Position numbers and translations under genes: made by a program. A stretch of DNA of 64,000 bases from Symbiodinium natans (taxonomy: Eukaryota > Sar > Dinophyceae > Suessiales > Symbiodiniaceae): the NCBI GenBank assembly GCA_905221605.1, contig CAJNDS010000158.1, positions 536,176 to 600,175 on the forward strand. Reading direction: 5' to 3'. Below, in pieces: positions 20,594-31,052 of the stretch (the stretch's first letter is position 1; each line of letters starts with the position of its first letter). Under the pieces are notes generated by a model that was not told the origin of the DNA, made no database searches, and worked only from the letters and a program-made list of their open reading frames with translations.

Positions 20594-20812
20594 GCCGAAT
20601 ACTACATGTTGCGGCATATTGTTACACCATTGCACTTCATAGGACCTTAGGACATCTTCGAGATCTTGCTACACAGTATCGCAGGACAGTACATCATGTC
20701 ATAAAGCTCAAGCCTTTGCACGATGCAATCAGCCACTCATCCGACTCGCTTGTTGTCAAGTGTTCGGGTGCAAGCCAGGGTCAAGCGGCCAAGAACCACC
20801 TGGGAGTTTATG
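20594..20812 (+). CDS. Exon, 73 codons, ends at inverted-repeat element
   Basis: The frame reads CRILHVAAYCYTIALHRTLG, then HLRDLATQYRRTVHHVIKLK and KPLHDAISHSSDSLVVKCSG, up to CAC CTG G. Family-1 element sequence begins there with GAGTTTATGAAAATAAGG, implying a GA donor. If the element is spliced out at its right end (…CCATGAAG|CT at about 21091), the frame continues APLGQCLNM and stops. No family is recognised. Confidence 0.45.
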
Positions 20813-21092
20813 AAAATAAGGCACCCCCAACATAGACCCCCAAATAGTGGGATCCCCGTATAATTAGGACCCACCTCTTCTGGGATCCCGAACATAGACC
20901 CCCAAATAGTAGTATCCCCTTATAATAAGGACCCACCTCTACTCTATTCTTCATGATAGTTCGCTGTCGACGGTGCACGAGGACATGCTCAGCCCATCGA
21001 AAATGAAGGACCCTCAATATAAGCCCCAAATAGTAGGAGTCCTTCATAATAAGGACCCCAATAATCCCCCCTAATTTCGGAAAACCCCATGA
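20813..21092. mobile_element. Compound family-1 inverted-repeat element
   Basis: Starts GAGTTTATGAAAATAAGGC and ends TTTCGGAAAACCCCATGAAG. Three copies of an internal ACATAGACCCCCAAATAGT-type block and AATAAGGACCC occur, so one element copy has been duplicated or nested in another. About 70 bp of unrelated sequence separates the second and third copies. Confidence 0.55.
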
Positions 21093-21208
21093 AGCTCCGC
21101 TGGGCCAGTGCCTCAATATGTAATGCTATGTTGTGAGCCGCGGCTCGATCCATCCAAACGCGCACGCCCCAGGTAGAGTCTGCAGACCAGACCACGGTAT
21201 GTTCTGTT

Positions 21209-21506
21209 GGTTTAGGGTTTAGGGTTTAGGGTTTAATTCGGGATTGTCTGCCCTGCAGCACAACAATGGCTGTCCGACACTCTTCCTGGTTCCTTCCTGC
21301 GGCACGTCCGTGCATGTCCGATTCAAGTGCATGGTCAGTGACAGGGACAGCAGCACTGCCGCCAACTTCGAAGATCACAGCGATGTCCAGAGGCACTCAG
21401 CGCTGACATCTTACCCGCGAGGTTTGTCTCAATGGAAGGGCTTCTACCCAAGTGCTAGGGTTTAGGGTTTAGGGTTTAGGGTTTAGGGTTTAGGGTTTAG
21501 GGTTTA
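21209..21506. repeat. Two TTTAGGG arrays flanking an ORF
   Basis: G-strand arrays at 21209-21234 and 21457-21506 bracket a 220-bp segment. Both have the same orientation, unlike the C/G-paired cassettes further right. Confidence 0.95.
21244..21465 (+). CDS. Exon-like ORF between telomeric arrays
   Basis: The open frame reads PTLFLVPSCGTSVHVRFKCM and SDRDSSTAANFEDHSDVQRH and ends at a stop inside the second telomeric array. The composition is that of a globular protein; no family is recognised. The acceptor may be the ctgccctgcag near 21258. Confidence 0.35.
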   Translation: MSALQHNNGCPTLFLVPSCGTSVHVRFKCMVSDRDSSTAANFEDHSDVQRHSALTSYPRGLSQWKGFYPSARV

Positions 21507-22077
21507 CTAACATCTTTGAACCCCGACACAACACCAACACCAACACACACGCACAAAGGCTTGGGAGGTTTACTGCAAGGATTTAGGGCCGACACCTAAA
21601 CAGCCTTGCCACATGAACCTTGTTGTGTCAGGGGTTGGCTCAAACTAATGTCCGCTTGTCGGTGTATATACTACATGCATCCATACAATGCGTTTAGCAG
21701 ATTCTTTGTGAGAGGCCTACCCCCCCCCCCCCCCCTGCTTACAGAATATAGAGCAACCCCTGGGTAACGGACCAAAAAAATGCGTTGCTGGCCAGAACCG
21801 AGCCTGATAAGATGAGCGGCCTGCAGCGCGCAAAGCCAACCTCAAGGCCCGATTCCGGGGTTTCGGGTCTGGGGTCTAATTTTTAGGGGTCGGAGAAATT
21901 ACTACCTTTGTATTTATACCACAACAACCCCCAAACCCTTATTCTATTTCTTCAGGCCCCTACATTATGGGGTTTAAGTTGCTTAGGGTCCCAATCATAT
22001 TGCAGCTTGGCCCGAGTTGCTCTCCCCGGAGTCGTTTTTTTTTTTTTTTTTTTTTTTTAATTCCTTCAAAAAGCAGA
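21507..22077. other. Non-coding region with homopolymers
   Basis: Contains a C14 run at about 21720, a T23 run at about 22036 and CA-rich low-complexity sequence. No supportable ORF. Confidence 0.5.
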
Positions 22078-22366
22078 GCCCTAAACCCTAAACCCTGAAC
22101 CCTGAACCCTGAACCCTGAACCCTGAACCCTTAACTTAAACCCTAAAAACCCTAAACCCTAAACCCCTAAACCCTAAAAACCCTAAAACCCCAAAACCCT
22201 AAACCCTAAAAACCCTAAAAACCCTAAAAACACCTAAAAACCCCTAAAAACCCTAAAAACCCCTAAAAACCCCTAAAAACCCTAAACCCAAAAACTTAAA
22301 ACCCCAAACCCTAAAAGCCCTTAAAACCCTAAAAACCTTAAAAACCCTAAGCCCTAAACCCTACCC
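22078..22366. repeat. Degenerate CCCTAAA array
   Basis: About 290 bp of C-strand telomere-like units with many CCCTGAA and CCCTAAAAA variants; the largest degenerate array here. Confidence 0.93.
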
Positions 22367-22562
22367 CCTGAGCAGTCCCGAGCTGATGCAAAGCATCCCC
22401 GAGCTTCGGTTTTATGCAGGGCCCAGTCCGGGCCGAAGGAGAACCTGGGTGGCCGAGACGAGGGTACAAGGCGCCGCATCTGGTGACCATGAGATTTTGA
22501 TTAGGGTTTAGGAGTTTAGGGTTTAGGGTTTAGGAGTTTGGGGTTTAGGGTTTAGGGTTTAT
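22367..22562. other. Telomere-flanked core plus TTTAGGG array
   Basis: A 134-bp core follows an acceptor-like cctgagcag. Two frames are open: LSSPELMQSIPELRFYAGPS, and SRADAKHPRASVLCRAQSGP with a possible donor GTACAA at 22464. The core ends in a TTTAGGG array at 22501-22562. It is one of the CCCTAAA-core-TTTAGGG cassettes. Confidence 0.4.
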
Positions 22563-23121
22563 GGGATGTAGGGTTCAGATTAGAGGCTTGTAAGGCTTGG
22601 GGTGTAGTGTTACGTGTTTTCGACATGACACTATCATGTTCTGGGTCAAGGATGTAAGGCGTGTAGGTTGGTGTAGGTTGAGGATTCACGGCTTATGGTC
22701 AGTGCGGTGCACTGGGATCGATTTGGGAAGGTGTTGAGTGCTGCAGAATCCTGCAGAATCAGTACATTCTTTTGCTGAGAAGAGTGGAGTTCAGAGGGGA
22801 CACATGCGGGCCATACCGCATCATGAACGGCCCATGCAGAACATCGGATGGTTACAGGACACAGGGAGGACACTGCCAACTCTGCATCAGAACACACCAT
22901 CACATAACACACACAGTTTCAGCCCATCTCTCGAGCAAGTGCATGGTCACGCTGGCAAAAGGGCATGACACTGCCCATGCTTTGAGCTGGATACATGAGG
23001 TGTCACCTAGGCTCTCGCCGGGCGTTGTGCAAGTGGATGTTGCTGGCTCAATGTTGGAGTGCTGGTGCTGTAGTCAGACGGCATTGCGCATAGCGGCTTT
23101 CTGATGGTAGCATCTGCTCAG
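22563..23121. other. Intergenic or intronic lead-in to the 688-bp array
   Basis: Open frames of 76 and 110 codons occur on the + strand (22738-23104) without clear splice limits. A good acceptor (tctgctcag) at 23121 opens the first cassette exon. Confidence 0.3.
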
Positions 23122-26100
23122 GGACAAGTCGGCAACAGGGAGCCTCAAGAAAGGAGGCGAGGCGAGCAAGACGGGTCCGAAGGAGCCGTCCAGGCAGGGG
23201 CATGTGCAGAAGAAATCGGAGAAAAAACATGGCCAGTGCACGTCTTGCGTGAGGGATCCTGCTGCGGGCCAGGAGCACTTCGCCCACGACGGAGAAGCAG
23301 CAGCGTGGCGAAGCTCCCAGCGTGAAAGCGCCGGCAGCCTCCGTGAGCGAAGGAACGCCCCCGCAAAGCCCGAGGCGGATGAAACGGTGTTATTGTAAGC
23401 TGCCTGTGTGCTCCTGCTCTGGATCTCCAGAACACGCGCGAGGTTTTTGGAGGTTGGGTTGAATTCTCTGAACGCCTGCCTGCCTGGAGGGCAAAGTCAC
23501 CAAAGTGGGACTTCAAGAAGGGAGATGATCCCAGCAAGAAGACATCGCAGCAAGACCCAGCGAGGCCCAAGTGATTGCCCCTGAAAGAGAGGTAAGCTTG
23601 TTGTGGCAGAGCATTTTGCATTGCCCGTCGCAGGAGCACCACGGCGAAGCCAGACAGGCAGCAAGCTGCTGAAGGGTCCGGCAGCTCCAGCACAGCCAAG
23701 CCGCGAGCAGACGAAGCTTCCACGCCCCCACAAAGCCCGAGGCCATTGAACGGACCGCCGGATCTTTGGTTGCGTGGCGTGGGAGTGTGCGACTTGTGTG
23801 CGTCAGGGGCCAGTCTGCAACATGGAGCTTCAAGAAAGGAGGCGAGGCGAGCAAGACGGCTTCGAAGGAGCCGTCCAGGCAGGGGCATGTGCGGAAGAAA
23901 TCGGAGAAAACAAAGCATGGCCAGTGTACGTCTTGCGTGAGGGATCCTGCTGCGGGCCAGGAGCACTTCGCCCACGACGGAGAAGCAGCAGCGTGGCGAA
24001 GCTCCCAGCGCGAAAGCGCCGGCAGCCTCCGTGAGCGAAGGAACGCCCCCGCAAAGCCCGAGGCGGATGAAGCGGTGTTATTGTAAGCTGCCTGTGTGCT
24101 CCTGCTCTGGATCTCCAGCACACGCGCGAGGTTGTTGGAGGTTGGGTTGAATTCTCTGAACGCCTGCCTGCCTGGAGGGCAAAGTCACCAAAGTGGGACT
24201 TCAAGAAGGGAGATGATCCCAGCAAGAAGACATCGCAGCAAGACCCAGCGAGGCCCAAGTGATTGCCCCTGAAAGAGAGGTAAGCTTGTTGTGGCAGAGC
24301 ATTTTGCATTGCCCGTCGCAGGAGCACCACGGCGAAGCCAGACAGGCAGCAAGCTGCTGAAGGGTCCGGCAGCTCCAGCACAGCCAAGCCGCGAGCAGAC
24401 GAAGCTTCCACGCCCCCACAAAGCCCGAGGCCACTGAACGGACCGCCGGATCTTTGGTTGTCGTTGTGGCGTGGGAGTGTGCGACTTGTGTGCGTCAGGG
24501 GCCAGTCTGCAACATGGAGCTTCAAGAAAGGAGGCGAGGCGAGCAAGACGGCTTCGAAGGAGCCGTCCAGGCAGGGGCATGTGCGGAAGAAATCGGAGAA
24601 AACAAAGCATGGCCAGTGCACGTCTTGCGTGAGGGATCCTGCTGCGGGCCAGGAGCACTTCGCCCGCGATGGAGAAGCAGCAGCGTGGCGAAGCTCCCAG
24701 CGTGAAAGCGCCGGCAGCCTCCGTGAGCGAAGGAACGCCCCCGCAAAGCCCGAGGCGGATGAAACGGTGTTATTGTAAGCTGCCTGTGTGCTCCTGCTCT
24801 GGATCTCCAGAAGACGCGCGAGGTTTTTGGAGGTTGGGTTGAATTCTCTGAACGCCAGCCTGCCTGGAGGGCAAAGTCACCAAAGTGGGACTTCAAGAAG
24901 GGAGATGATCCCAGCAAGAAGACATCGCAGCAAGACCCAGCGAGGCCCAAGTGATTGCCCCTGAAAGAGAGGTAAGCTTGTTGTGGCAGAGCATTTTGCA
25001 TTGCCCGTCGCAGGAGCACCACGGCGAAGCCAGACAGGCAGCAAGCTGCTGAAGGGTCCGGCAGCTCCAGCACAGCCAAGCCGCGAGCAGACGAAGCTTC
25101 CACGCCCCCACAAAGCCCGAGGCCATTGAACGGGCCGCCGGATCTTTGGTTGCGTGGTGTAGGAGTGTGCGACTTGTGTGCGTCAGGGGCCAGTCTGCAA
25201 CATGGAGCTTCAAGAAAGGAGGCGAGGCGAGCAAGACGGCTTCGAAGGAGCCGTCCAGGCAGGGGCATGTGCGGAAGAAATCGGAGAAAACAAAGCATGG
25301 CCAGTGCACGTCTTGCGTGAGGGATCCTGCTGCGGGCCAGGAGCACTTCGCCCACGACGGAGAAGCAGCAGCGTGGCGAAGCTCCCAGCGCGAAAGCGCC
25401 GGCAGCCTCCGTGAGCGAAGGAACGCCCCCGCAAAGCCCGAGGCGGATGAAGCGGTGTTATTGTAAGCTGCCTGTGTGCTCCTGCTCTGGATCTCCAGCA
25501 CACGCGCGAGGTTGTTGGAGGTTGGGTTGAATTCTCTGAACGCCTGCCTGCCTGGAGGGCAAAGTCACCAAAGTGGGACTTCAAGAAGGGAGATGATCCC
25601 AGCAAGAAGACATCGCAGCAAGACCCAGCGAGGCCCAAGTGATTGCCCCTGAAAGAGAGGTAAGCTTGTTGTGGCAGAGCATTTTGCATTGCCCGTCGCA
25701 GGAGCACCACGGCGAAGCCAGACAGGCAGCAAGCTGCTGAAGGGTCCGGCAGCTCCAGCACAGCCAAGCCGCGAGCAGACGAAGCTTCCACGCCCCCACA
25801 AAGCCCGAGGCCACTGAACGGACCGCCGGATCTTTGGTTGCGTGGCGTGGGAGTGTGCGACTTGTGTGCGTCAGGGGCCAGTCTGCAACATGGAGCTTCA
25901 AGAAAGGAGGCGAGGCGAGCAAGACTGCTTCGAAGGAGCCGTCCAGGCAGGGGCATGTGCGGAAGAAATCGGAGAAAACAAAGCATGGCCAGTGTACGTC
26001 TTGCGTGAGGGATCCTGCTGCGGGCCAGGAGCACTTCGCCCACGACGGAGAAGCAGCAGCGTGGCGAAGCTCCCAGCGCGAAAGCGCCGGCAGCCTCCGT

Positions 26101-28170
26101 GAGCGAAGGAACGCCCCCGCAAAGCCCGAGGCGGATGAAAAGGTGTTATTGTAAGATGCCTGTGTGCTCCTGCTCTGGATCTTTGCAGGTTGGGTTGAAT
26201 TCTCTGAACGCCAGCCTGCCTGGAGGGCACAGTCACCAAAGTGGGACTTCAAGAAGGGAGATGATCCCAGCAAGAAGACATCGCAGCAAGACCCAGCGAG
26301 GCCCAAGTGATTGCCCCTGAAAGAGAGGTAAGCTTGTTGTGGCAGAGCATTTTGCATTGCCCGTCGCAGGAGCACGACGGCGAAGCCAGACAGGCAGCAA
26401 GCTGCTGAAGGGTCCGGCAGCTCCAGCACAGCCAAGCCGCGAGCAGACGAAGCTTCCACGCCCCCACAAAGCCCGAGGCCATTGAACGGACCGCCGGATC
26501 TTTGGTTGCGTGGCGTGGGAGTGTGCGACTTGTGTGCGTCAGGGGCCAGTCTGCAACATGGAGCTTCAAGAAAGGAGGCGAGGCGAGCAAGACGGCTTCG
26601 AAGGAGCCGTCCAGGCAGGGGCATGTGCGGAAGAAATCGGAGACAACAAAGCATGGCCAGTGTACGTCTTGCGTGAGGGATCCTGCTGCGGGCCAGGAGC
26701 ACTTCGCCCACGACGGAGAAGCAGCAGCGTGGCGAAGCTCCCAGCGCGAAAGCGCCGGCAGCCTCCGTGAACGAAGGAACGCCCCCGCAAAGCCCGAGGC
26801 GGATGAAAAGGTGTTATTGTAAGATGCCTGTGTGCTCCTGCTCTGGATCTCCAGAACACGCGCGAGGTTTTTGCAGGTTGGGTTGAATTCTCTGAACGCC
26901 TGCCTGCCTGGAGGGCAAAGTCACCAAAGTGGGACTTCAAGAAGGGAGATGATCCCAGCAAGAAGACATCGCAGCAAGACCCAGCGAGGCCCAAGTGATT
27001 GCCCCTGAAAGAGAGGTAAGCTTGTTGTGGCAGAGCATTTTGCATTGCCCGTCGCAGGAGCACCACGGCGAAGCCAGACAGGCAGCAAGCTGCTGAAGGG
27101 TCCGGCAGCTCCAGCACAGCCAAGCCGCGAGCAGACGAAGCTTCCACGCCCCCACAAAGCCCGAGGCCACTGAACGGACCGCCGGATCTTTGGTTGCGTG
27201 GCGTGGGAGTGTGCGACTTGTGTGCGTCAGGGGCCAGTCTGCAACATGGAGCTTCAAGAAAGGAGGCGAGGCGAGCAAGACGGCTTCGAAGGAGCCGTCC
27301 AGGCAGGGGCATGTGCGGAAGAAATCGGAGAAAACAAAGCATGGCCAGTGTACGTCTTGCGTGACGGATCCTGCTGCGGGCCAGGAGCACTTCGCCCACG
27401 ACGGAGAAGCAGCAGCGTGGCGAAGCTCCCAGTGCGAAAGCGCCGGCAGCCTCCGTGAACGAAGGAACGCCCCCGCAAAGCCCGAGGCGGATGAAAAGGT
27501 GTTATTGTAAGATGCCTGTGTGCTCCTGCTCTGGATCTCCAGAACACGCGCGAGGTTTTTGCAGGTTGGGTTGAATTCTCTGAACGCCTGCCTGCCTGGA
27601 GGGCAAAGTCACCAAAGTGGGACTTCAAGAAGGGAGATGATCCCAGCAAGAAGACATCGCAGCAAGACCCAGCGAGGCCCAAGTGATTGCCCCTGAAAGA
27701 GAGGTAAGCTTGTTGTGGCAGAGCATTTTGCATTGCCCGTCGCAGGAGCACGACGGCGAAGCCAGACAGGCAGCAAGCTGCTGAAGGGTCCGGCAGCTCC
27801 AGCACAGCCAAGCCGCGAGCAGACGAAGCTTCCACGCCCCCACAAAGCTTGAGGCCACTGAACGGACCGCCGGATCTTTGGTTGCGTGGCGTGGGAGTGT
27901 GCGACTTGTGTGCGTCAGGGGCCAGTCTGCAACATGGAGCTTCAAGAAAGGAGGCGAGGCGAGCAAGACGGCTTCGAAGGAGCCGTCCAGGCAGGGGCAT
28001 GTGCGGAAGAAATCGGAGAAAATAAAACATGGCCAGTGCACGTCTTGCGTGAGGGATCCTGCTGCGGGCCAGGAGCACTTCGCCCACGACGGAGAAGCAG
28101 CAGCGTGGCGAAGCTCCCAGCGTGAAAGCGCCGGCAGCCTCCGTGAGCAAAGGAACGCCCCCGCAAAGCC
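23122..28170 (+). CDS. Multi-exon gene of repeated 151-codon cassettes
   Basis: Per unit the proposed exons are A1 (23490-23570, 81 nt, KWDFKKGDDPSKKTSQQ), B1 (23634-23768, 135 nt, STTAKPDRQQAAEG), A2 (23807-23929, 123 nt, TWSFKKGGEASKTASKE) and B2 (23961-24074, 114 nt, STSPTTEKQQRGEAP). All are multiples of three and enter and leave in phase 2. Introns are 63, 38, 31 and 103 nt. The 4-nt insertion (24460 region) and 20-nt deletion (26180 region) fall only in proposed introns, and the one exonic indel (first A2, 120 nt) is in frame. The product would be a Lys/Ser/Pro-rich repetitive protein of about 1,100 residues, probably disordered; function unknown. The GT donors were chosen for phase, and two stronger GTAAGC sites are nearby, so exact limits are uncertain. 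Confidence 0.55.
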
Positions 28171-28190
28171 CGAGGCGATACGTGTGTGGA
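23122..28190 (+). repeat. Tandem ~688-bp repeat, seven units plus a half
   Basis: Unit starts, taken at the A1 exon, are 23490, 24178, 24870, 25558, 26226, 26914 and 27602, preceded by a half unit from 23122. Periods are 688, 692, 688, 668, 688 and 688 bp. The units are nearly identical, so the array is young or homogenised. Each unit has two related halves, so the period is a dimer. Confidence 0.95.
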
Positions 28191-28343
28191 GCTTGCAATT
28201 GATTGTACGCGCTTTTTTAATGGAATCAGCCAGCTAGGACCTATAGGAGCTGACAGTGCTGACGCGTCCCTGCACGTGGGCTCGTGATTACCATACTCCA
28301 TTGTTCGCCACAAGGTGCTGAAACCATCCGAAAAGCCCTAATT
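28191..28343. other. Right flank of the 688-bp array
   Basis: Unique sequence. The last B2 exon runs past the array into a different ending (…SPRRY then GTGTGT, a possible donor). No other feature. Confidence 0.4.
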
Positions 28344-28565
28344 AAACCCTAAACCCCAAAAAACTGCAAACCCTACACCGCAACCCCCTGTTGTCGGATC
28401 CTTCCCGCGGTCTTCGCAAGGGAGACGTCGTCGAAGTGGAGTTTCAGGGCAGCCGCCAGGCGGCGCAGACCTCATCTCACGTGTTTAGCGTTTCTATTCG
28501 GGTTCATAATGGGGTTCATAATCGGGCTTCATTGTAGGGTTTGGGGTTTAGGTTTAGGGTTTACA
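28344..28565. other. CCCTAAA - core - TTTAGGG cassette
   Basis: C-strand repeats (28344-28372), a 166-bp core, then G-strand repeats (28539-28565). The core is open on the + strand and reads GLRKGDVVEVEFQGSRQAAQ; a cttcgcaag acceptor-like site lies inside. It is probably an exon, but limits are unclear. Confidence 0.45.
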
Positions 28566-29257
28566 TCATGATTGTTAACCGTTAGAATGATGAGTCTTGG
28601 TACTTTCAGTAGCACCAGGCCTTCAGTAGCATTGCAGTACTGTACTATCACTATGAGAATGATGATCATGTCATGATCCTATGAGGATCGTTCTTGTCTT
28701 GTTAAATCTCCCTCTTGACTCATCCCATCAGGGCGGCGTCCCGCTCCGCGTCGCCGGGAAAGGAACCTGGCGATCGAAGCAGGTGCTCTTTGCCAACCAT
28801 GAAGTCAGGGTGTTGGATGGTTTTAGAGTTTTCCGGGTTTTGTCCGGTCCTGGGCATGCGGTAAGACGCCCGAAAGACTGAGAAGTCGAAGGCTCTGTAA
28901 AGGTGAGATGCCACAAGGCCGGGGGCCTTACGACTACTTTCGGGGGATATGCACCCGGCGGCGGGTGCAGCCGTGATACCGCATGACGTCGGCTCCGTGA
29001 TGTAAAGTTTCTTAAAGAGATTCATCCGAAAGTGAAGCCTGCGGGGGGGGGGGGGTTGCTTTGTATAAGCCTCATGATCAGTTCATCCCGACGACCAGCC
29101 CATAAGACCCCTAGGATGTCGGGTGAATTGAGAAGGAGTGCTGCTGGAAAGTGGTCCAAGTATGTCGCGCTGCAGCGCTCGAGGTTGGGAGCTCAGGATG
29201 TTGGAACCGCCTGAGACCTTTATACTGGTGTCAGATTATAACGGACTATCTATCCTT
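28566..29257. other. Unique region, weak ORFs only
   Basis: A 66-codon + ORF at 28681-28881 and its antisense are the only open frames; neither has convincing splice context. A G13 run lies at 29042 and a short TTTAGGG island at 29258-29280. Confidence 0.3.
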
Positions 29258-29447
29258 TAGGGTTTAGGGTTTATAGGGTTCACAACCATACAGGAGTCCT
29301 GGTTGAAGCCGCCATCCTTACCTAATAGTACTTGGAAAGTTCGAGCGCCTCGAGCCTCCTTTGAGGAGCGCTTCAAACGAAGACAGCGCCAGGGAGCCGG
29401 CTTCGAGGACGGGTCAGTCCGATCTTCACCGCTCCCCCCTCCATCTG

Positions 29448-29517
29448 ATATATATATATATGTATCTATATGTGTATATATATATGTAAGATATATATAT
29501 GTATATATATATATGTG
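29448..29517. repeat. (TATATG)n microsatellite
   Basis: TA/TG alternating tract of about 70 bp. Confidence 0.92.
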
Positions 29518-29806
29518 CTTGCATCACTTTCATGCCCAGCTAACTAATTACTCCACAAGAAGAACACCCGACTGCCCAGCAAACCTGCCAGGGACAAGAA
29601 GTGGAACTTTGCCGAGCGAGTTCTCAGGCAAGGAATTGTGTGAGTTCAGATGCTGCATGATGCGAAGGCTCATTTGACTGCTCTACGTGCTGTTGGTTCA
29701 GATGATGTGTTCAATGCTGGGGCTTGTGTTTAGCGTGCTGCTTTGTTTGGTGTCGCAGTGTCGCGGAGAGCAGGTCGTGTGTTGCGTAGTTGAGGGTCGT
29801 TGAAAG

Positions 29807-30163
29807 ATGTTGAAAGGAGTACGGGTGCTGCGCTGCACTATCGAAAGAAGTCACGGTTCTTTGGATGCAAGTTCTCGTCAGATCGAGAAGTCCGTCTGCG
29901 GGAGCAGAAGAACGCAGCCACAGGCACTGCTGTGTGGGGTTCGAGTGGCGGCCAGATCGCTCTCGCAGAGTATTGTGTCCGCTGTTTTGACCTATCTCGA
30001 GTACTGTGTGTTTAACGGCTTTCAGTTTTTCAATTATCAAAGCCTTGTTGCAGCAATGTACTGGTTCACCGGGAAACCGTGGACCCTCAAACTCTGCTTC
30101 TGGCACGGGCTAGGATCATTGGGTTTGCAGGCGCTCGACATTGCTGGACGCCTGCATTGGTGA
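29807..30163 (+). CDS. 118-codon ORF with hydrophobic segment
   Basis: The C-terminal half (VLTYLEYCVFNGFQFFNYQS, LVAAMYWFTGKPWTLKLCFW) is aromatic and hydrophobic, as in a membrane protein. The frame reaches CTG CAT TG|GTGAGG at 30161, a plausible donor, just before its stop. It overlaps the start of the next ORF in another frame, so an intron probably separates the two. Confidence 0.4.
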   Translation: MLKGVRVLRCTIERSHGSLDASSRQIEKSVCGSRRTQPQALLCGVRVAARSLSQSIVSAVLTYLEYCVFNGFQFFNYQSLVAAMYWFTGKPWTLKLCFWHGLGSLGLQALDIAGRLHW

Positions 30164-30390
30164 GGCCACGTCCTGAGGCAGAGGCTGAGCACGTGCACGT
30201 AGCCAATTGCCCAGCACACGCATATTTCTGTTACGTTGTATATTATGCTCAAATCGCAATGAGGCAGGAGACTCGCTGGCGCCGCTCGGCTGCACACACC
30301 AAATGGAGGTTGCTTGAAGAGGAACTTGGAGATGGTTTCGTGCGCGCGCACGGGCGCGACCGCATCGTAATTTCATGTAATTGGGAATAG
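30160..30390 (+). CDS. Terminal exon-like ORF
   Basis: The frame reads AEAEHVHVANCPAHAYFCYV, VYYAQIAMRQETRWRRSAAH and EELGDGFVRAHGRDRIVISC before a TAG at 30388. It is long, uninterrupted and mixed in composition, unlike low-complexity neighbours. Possibly the last exon of the gene containing 29807-30163. Family unknown. Confidence 0.42.
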   Translation: MRPRPEAEAEHVHVANCPAHAYFCYVVYYAQIAMRQETRWRRSAAHTKWRLLEEELGDGFVRAHGRDRIVISCNWE

Positions 30391-30511
30391 GCAGCTGTCG
30401 TGAACACAGCCGGACTCCCGAACACACGCTGCTTGGCATAGAGCGCGTGGCTTTCCCCAAGCTGTGCGCATCAAATGGTGCCGGCTCATCATAGCGACGA
30501 GTTCACAAAAA

Positions 30512-30605
30512 TCCTTAAACCCTAAACCCTACATCCTGAACACTAAACCCTATAATTAACTAAGCCCTACACCCTGAACACTAAACCCTATAACCCTAAA
30601 CCCTC
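30512..30605. repeat. Degenerate CCCTAAA array
   Basis: C-strand units mixed with CCTGAACACTAAA variants; two copies of a ~50-bp segment occur in tandem. Confidence 0.9.
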
Positions 30606-30639
30606 TAACCCCAAACCCTGAGCCCAAGCATGTGTCCAG

Positions 30640-30707
30640 GCCGAAGCTGGGTACTGATGCGCCCCTCAACGCGGACTCCCTTGCGCAGTATTTTCAGGCC
30701 CTGAGAT
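30640..30707 (+). CDS. Exon between telomeric arrays, canonical splice sites
   Basis: Acceptor atgtgtccag and consensus donor GTGAGT bound 68 nt. The frame G|CCG AAG reads PKLGTDAPLNADSLAQYFQA plus LR. A CCCTAAA array ends 35 bp upstream and a TTTAGGG array starts 9 bp into the intron. This is the clearest single case of an exon inside a C-core-G cassette. Confidence 0.5.
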
Positions 30708-30715
30708 GTGAGTCA

Positions 30716-30905
30716 GGTTTAGGGTTTAGGGTTTAGGGTTTAGGGTTTAGGGCTTAGGGTTTAGGGTTTAGGGTTCATCCCCTCCCCCCGGAAGAATCCA
30801 AGGATGGGTCCCCGAACCTTCCCAAGAAGTGTATGGTCAGTCATTTTGGGGGGCTTGGAATATGGCTAGCCCTAAACCCTACATCCCTTAAACCCTGAGC
30901 CCCAA
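30716..30905. repeat. TTTAGGG array, 94-bp spacer, CCCTAAA array
   Basis: G-strand array at 30716-30775 and C-strand array at 30869-30905. Together they form a telomeric inverted repeat around a spacer without ORF, as expected of an intron with telomere-like termini. Confidence 0.9.
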
Positions 30906-30950
30906 ACCCGAACAGGGCGTATGAGGGACTCGTTGGGGTAATTCTTGCAA

Positions 30951-31052
30951 GTTGGCGCCAACGGGTTCTCTGGTGAAGTTGTGCTGCGAGGCCAAGCGTG
31001 ATGCTGAAAGACTTCTGGCTGCACTTGATGTCTGTACTGTTATGTTAAAGAT
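30951..31052 (+). CDS. Exon-like segment, helical
   Basis: After an acceptor-like aattcttgcaag at 30948 the frame reads TGSLVKLCCEAKRDAERLLA and ALDVC, an amphipathic helix pattern. The donor is not clear. A second short exon candidate follows at 31160-31184 (gctgcag … GTAAGA). Confidence 0.4.

Noticed and set aside
23145-28313. Long minus-strand ORFs (up to 376 codons) in the 688-bp array
   Set aside because: They are antisense to the proposed exons and read across exon and intron alike. They change frame every unit because 688 is not a multiple of three, and the longest exists only because a 20-bp deletion happens to fuse two frames. GC-rich repeated DNA makes them expected.
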